A stretch of DNA of 64,000 nt from the NCBI GenBank assembly GCA_963813195.1, contig CAWEYC010000012.1:496001-560000 (forward strand), in the 5' to 3' direction. The notes beneath the pieces are model-generated. The model did not search any database, was not told where the DNA came from, and saw only the letters and a program-made list of their open reading frames with translations. Made by a program: the position numbers and the translations under genes. Of the stretch, positions 1 through 9,067 are shown in pieces. This stretch comes from Roseiarcus sp963813195. GTDB taxonomy: Bacteria > Pseudomonadota > Alphaproteobacteria > Rhizobiales > Beijerinckiaceae. The first letter of the stretch is position 1. Each line of letters begins with the position of its first letter.

Positions 1-37
1 GGATCCTCCGGCCCGGCGGCGCTTTACCGAGGGGGCC

Positions 38-658
38 ATGGAGGCGCCGCAAGTGTCAATGGAAGAGAGCGCGGCGATTTCACTCGGCCGCGCGGCTAGG
101 CGCCAGCTTGAGCCAATCCCGGCCGCCGCACCGTTTCTGGATGGCTGGCCGCCACTGGTCGCCAGCCGACCTACGGCGGCGAGGAGCCTGCCCGTTTGCC
201 AATGGCTGAGCGGCCTCGCCACCTTTGCCGCGCCGCCGACGCAGGACTTGGCAAGCTGTGTCGTCACAGGCGGGCCGACGCTCGAATGGCGACAGACCTA
301 TTCAGCCGACGATTTTGGCTCGACGTTCCTCGAGCGCTACGGCTGGACCGAGTTGATCGGCCTCCGGGGGCCGATGGCGAGCGAACGCATCGCTTGTGGC
401 TTTCTGCTGCTCGGACCCCGGATCGACTATCCCGCTCACTCGCATGAGGCCGAGGAGCTCTACATCCCGCTGGCCGGCGCAGCGCTCTGGCAGAGGGGCG
501 AGTTGGGTTTCGAATTGCAGCATCCGGGCGCGACGATCCTGCATCGCGCCTGGGAACCACATGCGATGCGCACGCGAGACGAGCCCATGCTCGCATTGTA
601 TGTGTGGAAGGGCGGAGATCTTGCGGCAAAGTCGAGAATCCTCGGACCGGCGCTATAG
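38..658 (+). CDS. Cupin protein of the DMSP-lyase (DddL/DddQ-like) family
   Basis: The 206-residue product has a C-terminal cupin barrel. Motif 1 is the HxHxxxE type with H134, H136, E140 and Y142, set in a PAHSHEAEELY segment followed by LxGxAxW. A second-motif histidine lies near H175 (AWEPHAM). This spacing and the AEExY signature are those of dimethylsulfoniopropionate lyases (DddL/DddQ/DddW group), which bind a divalent metal and release dimethyl sulfide plus acrylate. The N-terminal half is helical and not otherwise recognisable. A purine-rich GAGGGGG precedes the ATG. No acrylate-utilisation or DMSP-transport gene lies beside it, so the true substrate is uncertain; many family members are uncharacterised cupins. 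Family call fairly sure, substrate not. Confidence 0.65.
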   Translation: MEAPQVSMEESAAISLGRAARRQLEPIPAAAPFLDGWPPLVASRPTAARSLPVCQWLSGLATFAAPPTQDLASCVVTGGPTLEWRQTYSADDFGSTFLERYGWTELIGLRGPMASERIACGFLLLGPRIDYPAHSHEAEELYIPLAGAALWQRGELGFELQHPGATILHRAWEPHAMRTRDEPMLALYVWKGGDLAAKSRILGPAL

Positions 659-937
659 CGCCTCGCTCCGGATATAGGCCCCTCTCCGTTTCGCGTGAGG
701 GTGGACGAGCCGATCCCGCCCGGTCTCTTGGCGCACGACGACAGCGCCGGAACCCCCATCAACTCTCGACCTTGTCGCGATTACTTTGATTGGGGTAATG
801 TGCTTCGAGCGGGCCCTATTGGGCGTTGGCGCGGAACCGAACTGAGACTTTTTTCAGAATTTGGTCGCTCGGTAGGGCAGGATATCGAAGCAAGAAGAAC
901 CACAATTTGATGCCGCGCTTCAGTTCGGGAGAACGTC

Positions 938-2240
938 GTGAGGCCAAGGGACGCCGCATTTTCGAAGCGCGAGGATCCGAGCCGGGACGTTTCCGCGGCG
1001 GGTCCAGAACGGCGATTGCGGCGGGACGCCGCAGCTCGCAGTTGGAGCCTAAGATTCTCCGCTGCTGTCGCTGTGATGTGCAGCGTTCTGCTTGCCGGGT
1101 GCAACGCCTCCAGGAACGCCTACGTCCCACCGCCGCCGCCAAAAGTCGTCGTGGCGCAGCCGCTTCAGAAGCCCGTCACCTTGTATATCGAGCTCACCGG
1201 CAACACCGCGCCGGTCAACTCCGTCGATCTCGTGGCGCGCGTCCAGGGGTATCTTGAATCGATCGATTACAAGGACGGCGCTGCGGTCACGAAGGGAACG
1301 CAGCTCTTCGGCATCGAGCGGGACACTTATCAGGCCCAGCTCGATCAGGCGAACGCGGCGCTCGCCTCAAATCAGGCCACGCTTGCTTACAACGAGTTCG
1401 GAATATAAGCGGCAGTCGACTCTCGCCCGGCAGGACTTCGCCAGCCAAGCCACGGCCCAGAACTGGCAAGCGCAGCGCGACCAGGCTGCGGCGAACGTGC
1501 TCAACGCCAAGGCCGCGATCGAGATCGCCAGCATCAATCTCGGGTACACGCAGGTGCTCGCCCCGTTCGATGGCGTCGTCACCCATCACCTCGTCGATCT
1601 CGGTGCGCTGGTCGGCGTCAGCGGACCGACCAAGCTGGCGACCATCATCCAGACCGACCCGATCTGGGTCTACTTCAATTTGAGCGAGCCGCAGGTTCTG
1701 GCGATCAAGGAGAGCAACGCCAAGGTGGGCCTCCCTTTCAGGACGACAGACCTATCGAGCATTCCGGTCGAGATCGGCCTGCAGGGCGAGCAGGGTTATC
1801 CCCACAAGGGACATATGGACTATGCCTCGCCGCAGGTCGACACGTCGACTGGCACGCTTCTGGTGCGCGCCACGTTCGACAACAGGGACCACGTCCTGCT
1901 GCCCGGCCTGTTCGTGCGGGTCCGCACGCCGATCGCACAACAAAACAAGGCTCTCCTGACGCGGGATGACGCGATCGGGACGAGTCAGGAGGGCAAATAT
2001 GTCCTGGTGGTCGGCCCGGACAATGTCGTTCGGCGCAAGATCGTGACAATCGGGCAACGCGAGGGTCAACTTCGGCTCATCGAATCCGGACTCGATCCCG
2101 GCGACTGGGTGGTGACCGAAGGCGTTCAGCGAGCCTTTCCCGACGCCAAGGTCGAGCCGGAGAGAGTCAGTCTGACGTCGGTCGCGGCCAATTCTTCAGA
2201 CGCCGACAAGAAGGACGTCCACGACACATCGCCGAATTGA
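938..2240 (+). pseudogene. RND efflux periplasmic adaptor (MexA/AcrA-like), frameshifted
   Basis: Membrane-fusion lipoprotein that links an inner-membrane RND pump to an outer-membrane channel. The GTG start at 938 leads into a signal peptide with lipobox LAGC around residue 46, then a lipoyl/hairpin domain. The frame ends at a TAA at 1406-1408. The rest of the protein (coiled hairpin from EYKRQ, beta-barrel, membrane-proximal domain) continues in the next frame to 2240. Removing one T of the TT at 1397-1398 restores a continuous family-like sequence across the junction (YNE-SEYKRQ). The pump gene follows after 18 bp, so this was one efflux operon. Either a sequencing error or a genuine inactivating +1 insertion. 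Confidence 0.8.
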
Positions 2241-2258
2241 ATCTCGAGGCTGACCGGC

Positions 2259-5200
2259 ATGATCTCCCGCTTCTTCATCGCAAGGCCGGTGCTCGCGAAC
2301 GTGCTGGCGCTGGTCATCGTCCTGATCGGCCTCGTCGCTCTCCTCCAGTTGCCGACCTCGCAATATCCCAATGTCGTTCCGCCGACTGTGCAGGTGACGA
2401 CGCGATACCCGGGCGCCAGCGCCAAGACCCTGGTCGACACCGTCGCGCTGCCGATCGAGCAGAATGTCAACGGCGTCGAGCACATGCTCTACATGCAGTC
2501 GACGAACGCGGACGACGGCACCTACACCCTGGTTATCACCTTCGCCATCGGCACGGACCCCGACGAAGACGAGATCCTGGTGCAGAACCGTGTTTCGGCC
2601 GCCATTTCCTCGCTCCCTCTGGAAGTGCAGGTCCAGGGCGTGACGACGAAAAAGAAGTCGACTTCGATTCTCGAATATGTCGGGTTGGTTTCGCCGGCCG
2701 GCCGCTTCGACAGTCTGTTCTTGTCGAACTACGCCGTCATCAATGTGGTGAATGAGCTTGAGCGCCTCCCCGGCGTCGGCGACGTGTCGGTCATCGGCGC
2801 CGGGCAATACGCGATGCGCGTTTGGATGAACCCTGACCTGCTCCAGTCGCGGGGTCTGACGCCGCAAGACGTCATCAACGTCATCCAGCAGCAGAGCCAG
2901 GAAGTCGCCGCCGGCGCGGTCGGCGCGCCGCCTTCGCCGAAGGGCCAGGATTTTCAATATACCCTGAACCTCAAGGGCCGCCTCGACGATCCCGCCGAGT
3001 TCGAGAACATCGTCGTCAAGGTCGAACCCGCCAATGGCGGACGCATCACCCGAATCCGCGACATTGGCCACGTCGAGCTCGGCGCCCAGACCTACAGCGA
3101 GGCGTTTAACTACGACGGCCGGCCGGCCGCCGGGATTGGCATCTCGCTCTTACCGGGCGCCAACGCAATCGCGGTCGCCAACGAGGTCAAAGCGAAAATG
3201 GACGAGCTCGCCAAGAGCTTCCCGGAGGGCCTCACATACGTCACCCCCTACGACACGACGAAATTCGTCAGGGCCGCGATCAGCGAAGTCTACTGGACGC
3301 TGTTCGAGGCCCTCATTCTGGTGCTCATCGTCATTATGGTCTTCCTGCAGGACTGGCGAGCCATGCTGGTGCCGGCCACCACGGTGCCGGTGACGATCCT
3401 CGGCGCCTTCGCCGCGATGGCCGCGCTGGGTTTTTCGATCAATCTCCCAACGCTCTTTGCGCTCATACTTGCGATCGGCATCGTCGTCGACGACGCCATC
3501 GTCATCGTCGAGGGCGTGTCGCGATACGTCGAGCAAGGCGTCCCTGGCCGCGAGGCGGCTGGCAGGGCGATGGACGAGCTCACCGGTCCGGTCATCGGCA
3601 TCACTCTGGTGCTGATGTCAGTTTTCATCCCCGCCGCGTTCCTTCCGGGACTGACCGGGCAGATCTATCGGCAATTCGCCCTGGTCATCGCGGCCACGGC
3701 CGTCATCAGCGCCATCAACGCCATGACCTTGAAGCCCACCCAAAGTGCGCTGTGGCTGAGGCCGCCGACGCCGGGTGCGCGGCGCAACTTCTTTGTTCGG
3801 GGCTTCGAGGCCGTCTACGGCGCCGCCGAGCGCGGTTACGCGAGCCTCATGGGCGCGATGACGCGCCGCGCCCGGGCCATGGTGCTGCTTGCGCTGGTTC
3901 TTGTCGGCGGCGCCATCTGGGGACTGACCCGCGTCCCGACTGCGTTCCTGCCGACCGAGGACCAGGGTTACCTGATCGTCGTCGCACAGCTGCCCGACGG
4001 AGCCTCCAAGCAGCGCACCGATGCGGTGATGCAGAAGATTTCAAAGATTGCCGGGGCCGTGCCTGGCGTCGAACATGTGGTCACCGTCAGCGGCATTTCG
4101 ATCTTCGACAACCTGGCGAGCCTCGTCAACGCGGGCGTGGCTTTTGTCATCCTGAAGGACTGGGACGCGCGCCTTAAAGAGCCCGGACAGGACGCCCGCT
4201 CGATCGCCCAGCGCCTGAACGGCTCGCTGCAAGGCATAGCGGCAGCCATCGCGTTCGCGCTCCCGCCGCCGCCGATCCAGGGCATCGGCAACGTCGGCGG
4301 CTTCACTATGCAGGCTGAAATCAAGAACGGCGATTTCGACTACGCGCTGTTGCAGAGCCTGACCAACACCGTGGTCAGCGACGCCAACGCGCAATCCGCT
4401 TTGCAAAGGGTCGCCACCACCTATCGGGCGGGCGCGCCGCAATTCACGGTCGTCGTCGACCGCATCAAGGCCGAGACCCTCGGCATCACGGTCGGACAGG
4501 TGTTCGCTGCCCTTTCAGGCTATGTCGGATCGAACTACGTAGCCCAGTTCAACAAGTTCGGTCACGTCTTCCAGATCTATACCCAGGCTGAGCCGCAGTT
4601 TCGCGCCAGCGCCGACGATATCCGAAACCTCAAGGTCAAGGCGGGCGACGGCGCGATGGCGCAGATCGGCACCGTGGTCGACGTCAAGGAGGTCCAGGGA
4701 CCCCCGCTCATCAGTCTTTATAATCTCTATCCGTCGTCGACGATCATCGGCGGCGCGGCGCCCGGTTTCAGTTCCGGCCAGGCGCTCGACCTCATGGAGC
4801 AGATCGGCGCCCAGGCTCTGCCGAAAGGAACGGGTTACGAATGGACTGCGATGTCCTACCAGGAAAAAGAGGTCGGCGCGCAGATTTACTTCGTCTTCGG
4901 CTTCGCAATTCTGCTCGTCTATTTCGTCCTCGCCGGCCAGTACGAGAGCTGGATCCTGCCGCTCGCGGTGATCCTGGCGGTGCCGCTGGCCCTGCTCGGA
5001 ACCGTCGGCGCACTGACCTACTTCGCCGCGACTAACGTTGCCGCCAGCCAGAGCGGCGTCGCCGCCACCAATCTCTACACCCAGATCGGCCTCATCCTCC
5101 TGATCGCGCTCGGAGCCAAGAACGCAATCCTCATCGTCGAATACGCCCGCCAGCGGCGGGATCAAGGCATGGCGGCGCTCGACGCAGCGGTCGAGGGAGC

Positions 5201-5492
5201 GCGGCTGAGGTTCCGGCCAATCATCATGACGTCGTTCGCTTTCATCCTCGGCGTGCTGCCGCTCGTCCTCGCCACCGGCGCCGGCGCCTCGGCGCGCAAG
5301 TCGATCGGGATCGCGGTCTTCTTCGGCATGATCGCCTCGACCTGCCTGACGGTGGTCTTCGTCCCCTCCTTCTATGTCGTGATGCAGGGCTTCGAGGAGC
5401 GTCGGAAACGCCGCGGGGCGCCAAAGGCTCAACCCGCGCCCGTCGAGGCTCCGGACTCCGCCGTTCTTCGCTCGCGCGACGAGAGGCAGTGA
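2259..5492 (+). CDS. RND multidrug efflux pump, AcrB/MexB (HAE1) type
   Basis: Inner-membrane proton/drug antiporter of 1077 residues, the usual length for hydrophobe/amphiphile exporters. It starts with MISRFFIARPV, the typical first transmembrane helix. It then shows the two large periplasmic porter loops and twelve membrane segments. The proton-relay pair D411/D412 lies in TM4 (GIVVDDAIVIVE) and K954 in TM10 (GAKNAIL). Both halves end with the paired hydrophobic stretches expected of AcrB. The charged C-terminal tail (after FEERRKRR) is cytoplasmic. It is encoded 18 bp after the adaptor gene. No TolC/OprM outer-membrane gene is in the window, so the pump probably uses an unlinked channel. 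Substrates cannot be told from sequence. Confidence 0.93.
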   Translation: MISRFFIARPVLANVLALVIVLIGLVALLQLPTSQYPNVVPPTVQVTTRYPGASAKTLVDTVALPIEQNVNGVEHMLYMQSTNADDGTYTLVITFAIGTDPDEDEILVQNRVSAAISSLPLEVQVQGVTTKKKSTSILEYVGLVSPAGRFDSLFLSNYAVINVVNELERLPGVGDVSVIGAGQYAMRVWMNPDLLQSRGLTPQDVINVIQQQSQEVAAGAVGAPPSPKGQDFQYTLNLKGRLDDPAEFENIVVKVEPANGGRITRIRDIGHVELGAQTYSEAFNYDGRPAAGIGISLLPGANAIAVANEVKAKMDELAKSFPEGLTYVTPYDTTKFVRAAISEVYWTLFEALILVLIVIMVFLQDWRAMLVPATTVPVTILGAFAAMAALGFSINLPTLFALILAIGIVVDDAIVIVEGVSRYVEQGVPGREAAGRAMDELTGPVIGITLVLMSVFIPAAFLPGLTGQIYRQFALVIAATAVISAINAMTLKPTQSALWLRPPTPGARRNFFVRGFEAVYGAAERGYASLMGAMTRRARAMVLLALVLVGGAIWGLTRVPTAFLPTEDQGYLIVVAQLPDGASKQRTDAVMQKISKIAGAVPGVEHVVTVSGISIFDNLASLVNAGVAFVILKDWDARLKEPGQDARSIAQRLNGSLQGIAAAIAFALPPPPIQGIGNVGGFTMQAEIKNGDFDYALLQSLTNTVVSDANAQSALQRVATTYRAGAPQFTVVVDRIKAETLGITVGQVFAALSGYVGSNYVAQFNKFGHVFQIYTQAEPQFRASADDIRNLKVKAGDGAMAQIGTVVDVKEVQGPPLISLYNLYPSSTIIGGAAPGFSSGQALDLMEQIGAQALPKGTGYEWTAMSYQEKEVGAQIYFVFGFAILLVYFVLAGQYESWILPLAVILAVPLALLGTVGALTYFAATNVAASQSGVAATNLYTQIGLILLIALGAKNAILIVEYARQRRDQGMAALDAAVEGARLRFRPIIMTSFAFILGVLPLVLATGAGASARKSIGIAVFFGMIASTCLTVVFVPSFYVVMQGFEERRKRRGAPKAQPAPVEAPDSAVLRSRDERQ

Positions 5493-5522
5493 CCGCGCCG
5501 CCAAGGCGCCTGGCGGAAAATG

Positions 5523-6785
5523 CTACTTCGTCGCGATCGTCTTGAGCAGGGTATTGACGTCGTCGGTGCTCATCTCGCCCGTCGTGGTCACCTTGCCGTC
5601 GACGATCTTCCAGAGCCGGAAGGGGCCCGTGATGTCGCCGTATTTGTCGAAAGAGACAGCGCCGATCACTCCCTCGTAGCGGATCGGCTTGCCGGCCTTC
5701 AGCAACTCGAGCGCCTTGGCGAAATCTGCCTTGCCGGCGTGGATGACCACGCCGTTCGGATCCTCGACCTTGTAGATCGCATCACGAATGGCGAGCGGGT
5801 CCTGCGTAGGGGCCGCGGCGATGGCGAGTCCGACGATTGCGCCGGCGTCATAGGAACGGTCGGCGGCGGGATTGCCAGGATCGATGTTCGAGAACGCTTT
5901 GTAGTTGGCGTTGAAATACTCGGTCGAGGCCGTCGGGCTGGTTCCGGAAGACGTGCCATAGGCTTCGTTGAGATACTTGGCGCCGACGCTGGAGATGAAG
6001 TCGGGGCTGTTCATGCCGTCGTTGAGCAGGAACTTCGCGACGCCGCCCTGACTGATCCACGCTCGCGCGATCGTCGCGCCGTCGACGGGGGTCGCGATGA
6101 GGTAAAGCCCATCGGGCTTGCCGGCCATGCCGGCCGTCGCCTCGGCGTCGTAACTCGATTGTTTCTCGTTGTAGGGGACGACCGAAACGATCTGGCCGCC
6201 GAGCGCTTTGTAGGCGCGCGCGAATTCCTTGAACATATTGGCGCCGAAGTCATTGTTGACATGGATGACGGCGATCTTCTTGAAGCCCTGATCAAGGGCG
6301 TATTTGGCCGCGGCGACGCCCTGTAGCGCATCGGACGTGATCGTGCGGAAGAAAATCCCGTTGGTTTTACCCTCACGCCCGAGAGTGGTCAGCGTCGGTG
6401 AGGAGGACGCCGGCGACACCTGCACGACTTTTGCCGGGGCGGTCACGGAGGTCAGGATCGGGATCGAGACAGAGGAGATGATGCCGCCGATAATGACCGG
6501 CACTTTCTTGACCTGCACGAGTTGCGTCGCCACGTCGACCGCCACGTTCCCCGCGCTTTGCGAGTCGCGCGTATCAGTGACGAGCTTGCAACCATGCGGC
6601 CCGCCGGCATCGTTCAGATCGCGGAAGGCCATTTCCACCGATTTGGCGCCTGCCTGGCCGTATTCGCCCGCAGGCCCGGTCAACTCCATGACGAGCCCGA
6701 CGGTGATCGTGCAGTCGGCCGCGTGGGCGCCGCCAACTCCAGCCATGAGCGCCAAAGCCGCCGCCGTCCCCAAAAGTTTCGTCAT
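5523..6785 (-). CDS. ABC transporter substrate-binding protein, LivJ-like
   Basis: Periplasmic type-I binding protein of the branched-chain amino acid / aromatic / amide class. The chosen ATG at 6785 begins MTKLLGTAAALALMAG with a clean signal peptide cut after AHA and a GGAGG ribosome-binding site directly upstream. An in-frame extension to 6869 would spoil the signal peptide. The mature part opens with the family pattern TVGLVMELTGPAGEYG and keeps the two-lobe layout. It is the last gene of the leftward gntR set and lies 13 bp after the aldo/keto reductase. It is therefore the binding protein for the livGFHM genes transcribed the other way from 9068. Ligand unknown. Confidence 0.9.
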   Translation of the reverse strand: MTKLLGTAAALALMAGVGGAHAADCTITVGLVMELTGPAGEYGQAGAKSVEMAFRDLNDAGGPHGCKLVTDTRDSQSAGNVAVDVATQLVQVKKVPVIIGGIISSVSIPILTSVTAPAKVVQVSPASSSPTLTTLGREGKTNGIFFRTITSDALQGVAAAKYALDQGFKKIAVIHVNNDFGANMFKEFARAYKALGGQIVSVVPYNEKQSSYDAEATAGMAGKPDGLYLIATPVDGATIARAWISQGGVAKFLLNDGMNSPDFISSVGAKYLNEAYGTSSGTSPTASTEYFNANYKAFSNIDPGNPAADRSYDAGAIVGLAIAAAPTQDPLAIRDAIYKVEDPNGVVIHAGKADFAKALELLKAGKPIRYEGVIGAVSFDKYGDITGPFRLWKIVDGKVTTTGEMSTDDVNTLLKTIATK

Positions 6786-6798
6786 GACGCCCTCCTTC

Positions 6799-7855
6799 TC
6801 AAGTCTTCGCATTGTTGTTGTAGTGCATGATCGAGCCATGCCGGCCCGTAAGATCGCGTTCGAGCTCATAACAATCGCCGAGCGGTCCCTGGCGGTTCGC
6901 CGTCGCCGCGTCGATCTCCGTCCTGTCGGCGCTTGTCAGATCGATGGCGGTAATGCGCGCGTTGTCGTCGACATGCGCGCGATTGCGAGCTCCGACAACG
7001 ACGGCCGCCACGCGGGGCTGGTCGAGGACATAGCGACTGGCGACCGTCGCAATATCGGCGCCATGCCGATCCGCCACGCGGCGCAGCGCGCGAAGCACGG
7101 CTTGGAACGAAGACCAGCCGCCGAAATCGTCGATGATCAACCTATATTTGACCAACGAGCGGTTCTCCAGCGGAGCTGCCGGCTCGAGCTGGCCGAGCCA
7201 GCGATCCGACAGGAAACCGCCGGCGACGGACCCATAGCACAACAACCAGAATTCCGTGCGCCTCGCAAAGGCGCGCAAGTTTATGCGCCGGGCGCGCGTC
7301 GAGCACGGAATATTGCGTCTGCACGCTGAGTATGTCCACGCCCGCAGCGAGAATCTCTTTCAGATGCGCGGTGTCGAAATTCGTCAGGCCGACATGCCGG
7401 ATCTTGCCCGCGCGACGGAATTCATCGAGCCAGGCGACGACGTCCAGAAGGCCCGGCGCCGTGTAGCTCCACCAATGGAACTGAACGAGGTCGAGGCGTT
7501 GGACGCCCAGCCGTCTTAGCGATCGATCGACGATGCCTTCGATATACGTTCTGTCGATCCGGCCGAGCGCTGCGAGGTCGGGCACCAGCTTGGTGTGGAT
7601 CTGGATCCTCCTTGCCGCCTCGTCGCCGCGCGTGCGCTCCACTCTCGCCCTGAACTCGCCGATCAGTTCCTCGACGCCGGTGTAGATGTCGGCGCAATCG
7701 AAAGTCGTGAGGCCGGCGTCGAAGCTCGCCATCAGGTCCTCAACCGCAGTCTGCCTGTCGATGCTCCCGTGCCCGCCGGCGAGCTGCCAGCCGCCGCGGA
7801 TCACGCGCGCGATCTCATATTCGGGCCGAAGCCTTATGCGAGCGATGCCGTTCAT
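6799..7855 (-). pseudogene. Aldo/keto reductase, frameshifted
   Basis: NAD(P)H-dependent TIM-barrel oxidoreductase in two frames. The 5' part (from 7855) covers the barrel through the catalytic Asp/Tyr (FDCADIYTG), Lys (IHTKLV) and His (VQFHWWS) motifs, up to ARLCEAHGI. The 3' part resumes as LLCYGSVAGGFLSDRWLGQ and ends at 6799. Dropping one base within about 7238-7248 joins them exactly where homologues read GVRLLAYGALAGG, as in the sister gene at 12442. Its ATG overlaps the stop of the TIGR04076 gene by 4 bp, so it was translated as part of the leftward gntR operon. Either a +1 sequence error or a recent lesion. Confidence 0.78.
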
Positions 7856-8211
7856 TTGTCCTCTGCTCGCGGCAGCGGAACCGCGGTCGTCTCGGCATGC
7901 CGGAAGCGCCTTAGACCCAGCCGGATCACGCGTAGACGGCTCGGGCAGTTTGGATCCGGGCAGGCGATTTCAGCGTCGCTCGTCATCCAGTCGTTGGGAT
8001 GCGTCGGGCGCTGTTTCGCGGCGAGCAGGGGCAGCACCGAAGCGATCGAATAGATCGACATGCCCTGGCCCGGCGGCAGCGTCAGCATTTCTCCGCGCAA
8101 CTCGAAATAATCGCCGGGCGTGGCGCCGCAGTAGAGCCTCGCCCCCGGCGGCGCGACGACCTCGACGCGTAGGTCATAGAGGTCGAAGAACTCGTCGAGC
8201 GCCGCGCTCAT
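7852..8211 (-). CDS. TIGR04076 family protein
   Basis: A 119-residue soluble protein that matches the small TIGR04076 family of unknown function as I know it. It has an N-terminal beta-rich part with a single Cys (LYCGATPGDYF), a PPGQGMSIYSIASVLPLL stretch, a conserved WMTSDAEIACPDPNCP segment and a basic C-terminus. The two late cysteines (CPDPNC) could bind metal. Its ATG overlaps the gntR stop by 4 bp and its stop overlaps the aldo/keto reductase start by 4 bp, so all three are co-translated. Family members often sit beside reductases and transporters. No reaction can be assigned. Confidence 0.7.
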   Translation of the reverse strand: MSAALDEFFDLYDLRVEVVAPPGARLYCGATPGDYFELRGEMLTLPPGQGMSIYSIASVLPLLAAKQRPTHPNDWMTSDAEIACPDPNCPSRLRVIRLGLRRFRHAETTAVPLPRAEDK

Positions 8212-9038
8212 CGTCGCTCCCCCGGGCGGCGCTTCGCGGGCGCCGGATTGGCGGGTTCGCGGTTCTCTCGCAGCAGATCAAAGGCCCGGCTGATGTCCGA
8301 AGCCAGAGCGGCGCGGGCGGCCGTGACGTTCCCTGTCTGCAACGCCGCGACAATCTCCGAATGGTAGTGAGAGCTGGCGATCTTGCTGGCGGGATCGAAC
8401 GCCATCGCAGCGGCGCGGATATAAGGACCCGATTGCAGCCACAGGCTTTCGATGATGGGAATCAGGACCGACGAACCAGCCGCCCGATAGATGCGAAAGT
8501 GAAAGGTCTGATTCAGTTCGAGTTGGGTTTCGACGGCGGTCTTGGCCGCGTGTGGCTGGGCGTCGTGATGCCGGACCAGCAGCTTGAGTTCATCAAGCTC
8601 ATGCGCGGACAGTCGCGGCGCCGCCATTTCGAGGGCCGCGCCTTCGATGACGATGCGCGCCTGGAGCAAGTCCTCGATCCGGGTCGCGTCGACCGGGGGC
8701 ACACGCACCGAGCGGTTGGGCATCGCTTCGAGCCCTTGCTCGGAGATAAGCCGGCTCAGCGCCTCGCGGACCGGCATCGTGCTGGTCGCCAGCGTGGTCG
8801 CAAGGTCCTGGATCGTCAGCACCTGGCCCGGCTCGAACAGGCCCTGGATCAGCGCGCGCCGCAATTCGTGATAGACGCGGTCGTTCACCGTCTCGCGCGG
8901 CACTGGGGTCAGGTTGACCGAAGCCGCGCGATTTAACCGCGAGGGCCGACGTCCCGGTCGCCGCGCTCCGGTTTCTTCGCCAGCGAGCATTTTTCCCACT
9001 TTCGCCGCCGTAGCGCTACGGCTATCGTGATCATCCAT
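8208..9038 (-). CDS. GntR family transcriptional regulator, FCD subfamily
   Basis: Cytoplasmic DNA-binding regulator of 276 residues. About 45 poorly conserved residues precede a GntR winged helix (roughly 48-115, with VYHELRRALIQGLFEPGQ and TSTMPVREALSRL). An all-helical FCD effector domain follows (about 125-255) and includes the family's N-terminal Arg/Asp and two late His (FHFRIYR, SSHYHSEI) that usually hold a metal or carboxylate ligand. It heads the leftward operon and faces livG across 29 bp. It is probably the local repressor, inactivated by the imported substrate or a breakdown product. A perfect dyad overlaps its own start codon. Confidence 0.9.
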   Translation of the reverse strand: MDDHDSRSATAAKVGKMLAGEETGARRPGRRPSRLNRAASVNLTPVPRETVNDRVYHELRRALIQGLFEPGQVLTIQDLATTLATSTMPVREALSRLISEQGLEAMPNRSVRVPPVDATRIEDLLQARIVIEGAALEMAAPRLSAHELDELKLLVRHHDAQPHAAKTAVETQLELNQTFHFRIYRAAGSSVLIPIIESLWLQSGPYIRAAAMAFDPASKIASSHYHSEIVAALQTGNVTAARAALASDISRAFDLLRENREPANPAPAKRRPGERR

Positions 9039-9052
9039 AGTTTGATCACAAA
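9027..9052. promoter_or_regulatory. Candidate GntR operator between gntR and livG
   Basis: A perfect 7-bp inverted repeat, GTGATCA (9027-9033) and TGATCAC (9043-9049), is separated by 9 bp. Inside its right half lies TTTGATCACAAA (9041-9052), itself an inverted repeat TTTG-N4-CAAA. The element covers the gntR start codon and lies 15 bp before livG. This is the position and size expected for an autorepressing FCD-GntR operator. The sequence symmetry is seen directly; binding is inferred. Confidence 0.45.
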
Positions 9053-9067
9053 TGGAAGCGGAAACTT

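Noticed and set aside
1..6. GGATCC at position 1 as a sign of a cloning junction
   Set aside because: A single restriction-site sequence at the window edge is not evidence of a vector; no vector sequence follows.
841..860. T-run (CTTTTTTC near 849-855) as a terminator
   Set aside because: The nearest inverted repeat (GCCC-TATT-GGGC) is weak and about 30 bp away, so no hairpin abuts the T-run.
5520..6326. 268-codon + strand frame opposite the LivJ-like protein
   Set aside because: It is the exact reverse of a convincing signal-peptide-bearing binding protein and shows no domain of its own.
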